From assembly GCA_016177705.1 (NCBI GenBank), contig JACOUT010000011.1:124001-188000 (forward strand): a stretch of DNA of 64,000 nucleotides, read 5' to 3'. This DNA is from Deltaproteobacteria bacterium (GTDB taxonomy: Bacteria; Myxococcota; UBA727; VGSZ01). A program made the translations under genes and the position numbers. The number at the start of each line of letters is the position of its first letter. The first letter of the stretch is position 1. Positions 60,690 through 64,000 of this stretch are shown one piece after another. A model generated the notes under the pieces. It had not been told where the DNA came from. It worked only from the letters and a program-made list of their open reading frames with translations, and did no database searches.

Positions 60690-61513
60690 AGGCGGACCAT
60701 CGACAGCACCGGGCGCTTCTTGGCCTTGGCGTCGAACTTGAGCATGGCCGCCTGCGCCGCCTTCTCGTCGTCGCCGCCCTTGGCCTTGCCGGCCAGACAA
60801 TCGAGGAAGTTCGGGTCGCTGTCGCCGTCGTCGCCGCCGCCGAACCGGTGCTGGCCCTCGAACTCGTTGACGATGCGCGCCAGCACGCCGTTGTTCGGCT
60901 CCTTGTCGTAGCCCTCGTTCGACGACAGCAGGATCTGCCAGCCGGCCTTCTCGGGCGCGGTGGCGCCGAGCAGGTCGGCCTTCTTGACGAGCGCCGTCAC
61001 CTTCTTGCCCTTGGCGGTCACCTTGCTCGGCAACACCACCTTGTCCTTCAGCCCCTTGGCCTTCTGCTCGAGCCGAGAGCTGATCTCCTTGTTGGCCTGC
61101 GGCGAGACCACCAGCACCTTCTCCCAACGCGCGTCGTCGGCGAAGGTGGCGTTCATGCCGGGCAGCGCCTGCTGCTCGCCGCTGCCCGCTTTGCCGTCGA
61201 GGTCGACGTAGATCTGGAACATCTGCAGCGAGAAGCCGTTGCCCGGCGTGGGCCACTTGGCGCTCTCCCACGGGTCCTCGATCGACGCGTTGACGCCGAT
61301 GGTGATCTCGAGCTCGGCGCCCTTGTCCTTCACCTCGACGTCGGTGAGGTCGAAGCTGCCCTTCTTGTAGGCGGCGTCGGTCGGGTAGAGGTAGCTGCCG
61401 GGCCCGTTGTCGTCGCCCTTGGGGTCGGTGAGCGAGACGTTGCCGGCGAGCGCCGGCGCCGCGGCAACGGCAAGCGCGAGCGTGAGCGTGATCGAGGTGC
61501 GAAGCGTGCGCAT
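60686..61513 (-). CDS. Secreted protein with glucodextranase C-terminal-type (DOMON-like) domain
   Basis: The 275-residue product has a signal peptide (LTLALAVAAAPALAG). The mature protein matches the glucodextranase C-terminal binding module pattern: DPKGDDNGPGSYLYPTD, GSFDLTDVEV, a NPW-like DPWES, then FSLQMFQIYVDLDGKAGSG and LPGMNATFADDARWEKVLVV. This module binds glucans at the cell surface. It is the first gene of the operon with the barrel, ATPase and permeases; GGAGG precedes the ATG. A role in capturing or detecting alpha-glucans fits both domain and context. Confidence 0.85.
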   Translation of the reverse strand: MRTLRTSITLTLALAVAAAPALAGNVSLTDPKGDDNGPGSYLYPTDAAYKKGSFDLTDVEVKDKGAELEITIGVNASIEDPWESAKWPTPGNGFSLQMFQIYVDLDGKAGSGEQQALPGMNATFADDARWEKVLVVSPQANKEISSRLEQKAKGLKDKVVLPSKVTAKGKKVTALVKKADLLGATAPEKAGWQILLSSNEGYDKEPNNGVLARIVNEFEGQHRFGGGDDGDSDPNFLDCLAGKAKGGDDEKAAQAAMLKFDAKAKKRPVLSMVRL

Positions 61514-61679
61514 GGAGACCTCCCGAATGGCGCTGCGGGTAAGGGCTCCGCCCGGGGCTGTCAACGCGCGCCCTCGACGTCACTGGCGCTGATAGCTGCG
61601 GCACCGTGCACCGCCTGCGGCGCGATTTTCGCCGGCGCTGCAGTCGCACCGGCCCCGTCCTCTGCTAGCTTTCCCGTCG

Positions 61680-63350
61680 ATGGGCGCCGTCCGTCGCCTC
61701 GGCCGCTATCTGCTGGTGGAGCCGCTCGCGCGCGGCGGCATGGGCGAGGTGTGGCTGGCGCGCCCCGAGGACGTGCCGGGCGCGCCGCCCTTGTGCGTGG
61801 TCAAGACGCTGCGCGAGGGCTTGGTGGCGGACGCCGAGGCGCGCACCCGCTTCGTCGACGAGAGCCGCGTGGCCTTGCTGTTGTCCCACCCGTGCGTCTG
61901 CCGCACCGTCGACGCCGGCAGCGTCGGCGACACGCTGTTCATTGCGCTCGAGGTGGTCGAGGGCCTCGACGTGCGTCTTTTGGCGGCGCGCGCCGCCGAG
62001 GCGGGGCACCCGATCGACGAGGATCTGGCGCTGTGGATCGTCGGCTGCGCCGCCGACGGGCTCGCGTTCGCGCACCAGGCGCGCCACCCGCTCACCGGCG
62101 CGCCGCTCGGCATCGTCCATCGCGACATCTCGCCGCATAACCTGATGTGCGCCGTCGACGGCACCGTCAAGATCATCGACTTCGGCCTGGCGCTGTCGTC
62201 GATGAAGGAGGCGCAGACCGAGCGCGACGTCGTCTTGGGCAAGCTCTCCTACATGTCACCCGAGCAGGCGACCGGCCGCGCGCTCGACGAACGCTCCGAC
62301 GTGTTCGCGCTCGGCGTGGTGCTCTACGAGCTGCTCACCGGCGAGCGCTACTGGGGCTCGCTCAAACACGATCAGATCTGGCTGCGCGCCGGCGCCGGCA
62401 CCTACGTGCCATCGGGAGTGCAGCGCTTGGCGCCCGATCTGCGCGCGGTCGTCGGTGCGGCGATCGCCCCGCGCGTCGACGAGCGCACCGCCACGGCGGG
62501 CGCGCTGCGCGATCAGATCGCGCGCGTGCTCGGCGCCCGCGGCGGCGCCGTCGACGCGGCCGCTCGCCTCGGCGAGCTCGTGACCGAGCTGGCGCAGCCG
62601 GAGCTGGCCCGCATCGAGACGGCGCGCACCGGCAGCGACACCTTGCCGCCCGACGTGTCGAGCCCGGTGATGAGCATCGCGCTCGAGGAGGTGCGCGCCA
62701 TCGAGGCGCTGCTGGCGCGTGAGCAACCGCCCTCGCCCACCATCACGATGGCGCCCTCGACGATCCCGGAGCTGGCCATGGCCGAGACGGTGCGCAGGAC
62801 GAGCGCGCCGAGCGGCCCGCCGGAGCCGCCGGCGGCCACGGAGCGCGTGCGTGCGCCTGCGCACCACGGCGCGCCGGCGTCGTCGTCGACCGCCACCGAG
62901 CGGGTCGCGCCCCGGCGATCGCTCGCCCCGGCGGTGGCCATCGCCACCGCCGCCGCGCTGGTGGCCGTGCTTGCGCTCGTCGTCGTGCTGCTGCCGACCT
63001 CCGCCGCGGTCGTCGGCGTCGTCGACGCCGGGCCTGTCGTCGCGCCGCCGCGCGACGCGCCGCCGTCGACACCGGTCGTCGTGGAGCGGCCGCCTGTGGA
63101 GCCGGCGCCCGCGCCGCCCGTCGTCGCCGAACGCGTACTGGACGCGGGCGCGGGTAACGATGTCGGCAAACGGCCGCCAGCGCCGCCTCGCCTGTCGGCG
63201 CTGCTGCGCAAGCTCGAGCGCTGCGACGATCCGTGCGCGCACACGCTGCGCTCCACCACCCGGGACGTCGATCGCCTGAGCGGCACGAGGGAGCGCGACG
63301 TGCGCGCGCTCATCACGCAGTGCCTCGCGCGCTGCGGGCAAGCTCGCTAA
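61680..63350 (+). CDS. Serine/threonine protein kinase with C-terminal membrane anchor
   Basis: The 556-residue product has an N-terminal Hanks-type kinase domain (about 1-285): the glycine loop LARGGMGEVWLA, the VVK lysine, the catalytic loop HRDISPHNLM, the IDFG metal motif, MSPEQATG and DVFALGVVLYELLTG. The Ser in place of Lys in HRD-x-S is common in Myxococcota kinases. A Pro/Ala/Thr-rich linker leads to one membrane segment at about 420 (AVAIATAAALVAVLALVVVLL) and a short outside part with two CxxC-like pairs near the end. Its stop is 9 bases before the next gene, so the two are probably co-expressed. The kinase assignment is firm; its targets are unknown. Confidence 0.92.
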   Translation: MGAVRRLGRYLLVEPLARGGMGEVWLARPEDVPGAPPLCVVKTLREGLVADAEARTRFVDESRVALLLSHPCVCRTVDAGSVGDTLFIALEVVEGLDVRLLAARAAEAGHPIDEDLALWIVGCAADGLAFAHQARHPLTGAPLGIVHRDISPHNLMCAVDGTVKIIDFGLALSSMKEAQTERDVVLGKLSYMSPEQATGRALDERSDVFALGVVLYELLTGERYWGSLKHDQIWLRAGAGTYVPSGVQRLAPDLRAVVGAAIAPRVDERTATAGALRDQIARVLGARGGAVDAAARLGELVTELAQPELARIETARTGSDTLPPDVSSPVMSIALEEVRAIEALLAREQPPSPTITMAPSTIPELAMAETVRRTSAPSGPPEPPAATERVRAPAHHGAPASSSTATERVAPRRSLAPAVAIATAAALVAVLALVVVLLPTSAAVVGVVDAGPVVAPPRDAPPSTPVVVERPPVEPAPAPPVVAERVLDAGAGNDVGKRPPAPPRLSALLRKLERCDDPCAHTLRSTTRDVDRLSGTRERDVRALITQCLARCGQAR

Positions 63351-63359
63351 CCTGCGCGG

Positions 63360-64000
63360 GTGCGTCGAACGCTGTTCGTCATTGCGCTGGTGCTGCTCGC
63401 GCCCGCGGCGCGCGCCGCCGATCCGCCGACGGCGGGCCGGCCGCTGACGGTCCTGCCGATTGGCGGCGACGCAACCGTAGCGGCCCGACAGAGCGTCGAG
63501 GATCGCGTCAGGCTCGCGGCCGGGCGGTACGCGTCGGTGCAGGCGCACGAGGCGACCGCGCAAGCCTTGCGCAGCGCCGAGGCGCTCGGGCTGTCGTGCG
63601 ACCTCGGCGTGGTCGAGTGCGCGAGGCGCATGGGCGGCCTGGCCGGCGCGGCGCGCGTGCTGGTAGGGGCGCTCGCGAGCGACGACACGCTGACGCTCGG
63701 CCTGCTCGACGTGGCCGCCGAGACGGCAGCGGCGGCGCCACAACGGCTGCGCCTGCCGTCGCCCGGGTTGGCGCGCGACGCGGCCGTGGAGCGACTGGTG
63801 ATGCTGCTGCTCGCCCCCGAGCGGCTGCTTGGGCAGCTCGTGGTCGACGTCGTGCCGAGCGGCGCCAGCGTCATGGTCGACGACCTATTTCGCGGGCCCG
63901 CGCCGCTCGCGGCGCCGATCACGCTGCCGCCGGGGCCGCACCGCGTGTACGCGACGCTGCCCGGCTTCCTGTCGCAGACCCGAGAGATCGAGGTGGAGGT
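63360..64000 (+). CDS. Secreted PEGA-domain protein, truncated by window end
   Basis: The GTG start is followed by a signal peptide (RTLFVIALVLLAPAARAAD). Residues about 25-150 form a PLTVLPIGGDATVAARQSVEDRV domain with a CDLGVVECARRMGG segment. A PEGA domain begins near 165 (GQLVVDVVPSGASVMVDDLFRGPAP, then HRVYATLPGF). The plan closely follows the protein encoded at 51.9-53.0 kb. About 213 residues are seen and the 3' end is missing. Adjacent to a membrane-anchored kinase, it may be an outside partner of that kinase. Confidence 0.8.
   Translation, partial: MRRTLFVIALVLLAPAARAADPPTAGRPLTVLPIGGDATVAARQSVEDRVRLAAGRYASVQAHEATAQALRSAEALGLSCDLGVVECARRMGGLAGAARVLVGALASDDTLTLGLLDVAAETAAAAPQRLRLPSPGLARDAAVERLVMLLLAPERLLGQLVVDVVPSGASVMVDDLFRGPAPLAAPITLPPGPHRVYATLPGFLSQTREIEVE

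Noticed and set aside
60690..61649. Extension of the outer-membrane barrel frame upstream into the glucodextranase-C-like gene
   Set aside because: A GTG overlapping the upstream stop gives a normal signal peptide; the upstream part is a low-complexity shadow of the secreted protein gene.

Overview
The window is a dense, very GC-rich bacterial chromosome segment with short gaps, many 4-base ATGA/GTGA start-stop overlaps and frequent GTG starts. The gene families suggest a member of the Myxococcota (the former Deltaproteobacteria). These include lipoproteins with Glu-Gly or Pro-Asp-Glu linkers, PEGA-domain proteins, a DUF4388 protein, AgmX-type repeats, a serine/threonine kinase with a long Pro-rich tail, a class II B12-dependent ribonucleotide reductase and a retron reverse transcriptase resembling myxobacterial Mx162. 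This placement is inferred from gene content only.

Layout. 1-9.8 kb: the C-terminal part of nrdJ with two small unknown genes, a membrane protein, a methyltransferase/phosphodiesterase pair, lipoproteins, a His-domain/ATP-grasp phosphotransferase-like protein and murA with Asp in place of the fosfomycin-target Cys. 10-20.5 kb: a HEAT-cyclophilin lipoprotein, a 112-base imperfect palindrome, an ornithine-carbamoyltransferase-like gene with altered substrate loops, a membrane/zinc-ribbon protein, a DUF4388 protein, a 7TM-HD phosphodiesterase and ybeY.

21.6-34.2 kb is the standout region. Nine genes run on one strand: an eukaryote-like N-terminal glutamine amidase (NTAQ1 family), a Nudix hydrolase, a WGR-PARP, a macrodomain protein with an acidic tail, a HEAT-type repeat protein, a SWIM zinc-finger protein, a retron (msr-msd RNA plus reverse transcriptase), and one 1058-residue polypeptide fusing an ADP-ribosylglycohydrolase to a divergent NAD-dependent DNA ligase that ends in a beta-clamp-binding motif. 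I read this as a retron linked to an ADP-ribose writing, binding, erasing and DNA-ligating module. It may act in anti-phage defence or in repair of DNA ends. The linkage is inferred from gene order, strand, overlaps and shared NAD/ADP-ribose chemistry.

34-54 kb holds envelope and metabolic genes: a fibrinogen-like lipoprotein, an S9 peptidase, a Pal-like protein, a PilZ-like protein, a P-type ATPase, tRNA-Val(CAC) with a terminator, an EamA transporter with a His-rich tail, several large lipoproteins, a PhzF-family enzyme, a cobalamin adenosyltransferase (which could make the cofactor NrdJ needs) and a sirtuin without zinc cysteines.

54.4-61.5 kb is a minus-strand glucan/maltodextrin uptake operon: a glucodextranase-C-like secreted protein, an outer-membrane barrel, a MalK ATPase probably starting at CTG, a binding protein fused to a MalF permease, and MalG. 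The window ends with a serine/threonine kinase and a truncated PEGA-domain protein. No insertion sequence, integrase, CRISPR array or rRNA was seen, and no gene-free stretch exceeds 300 bases.
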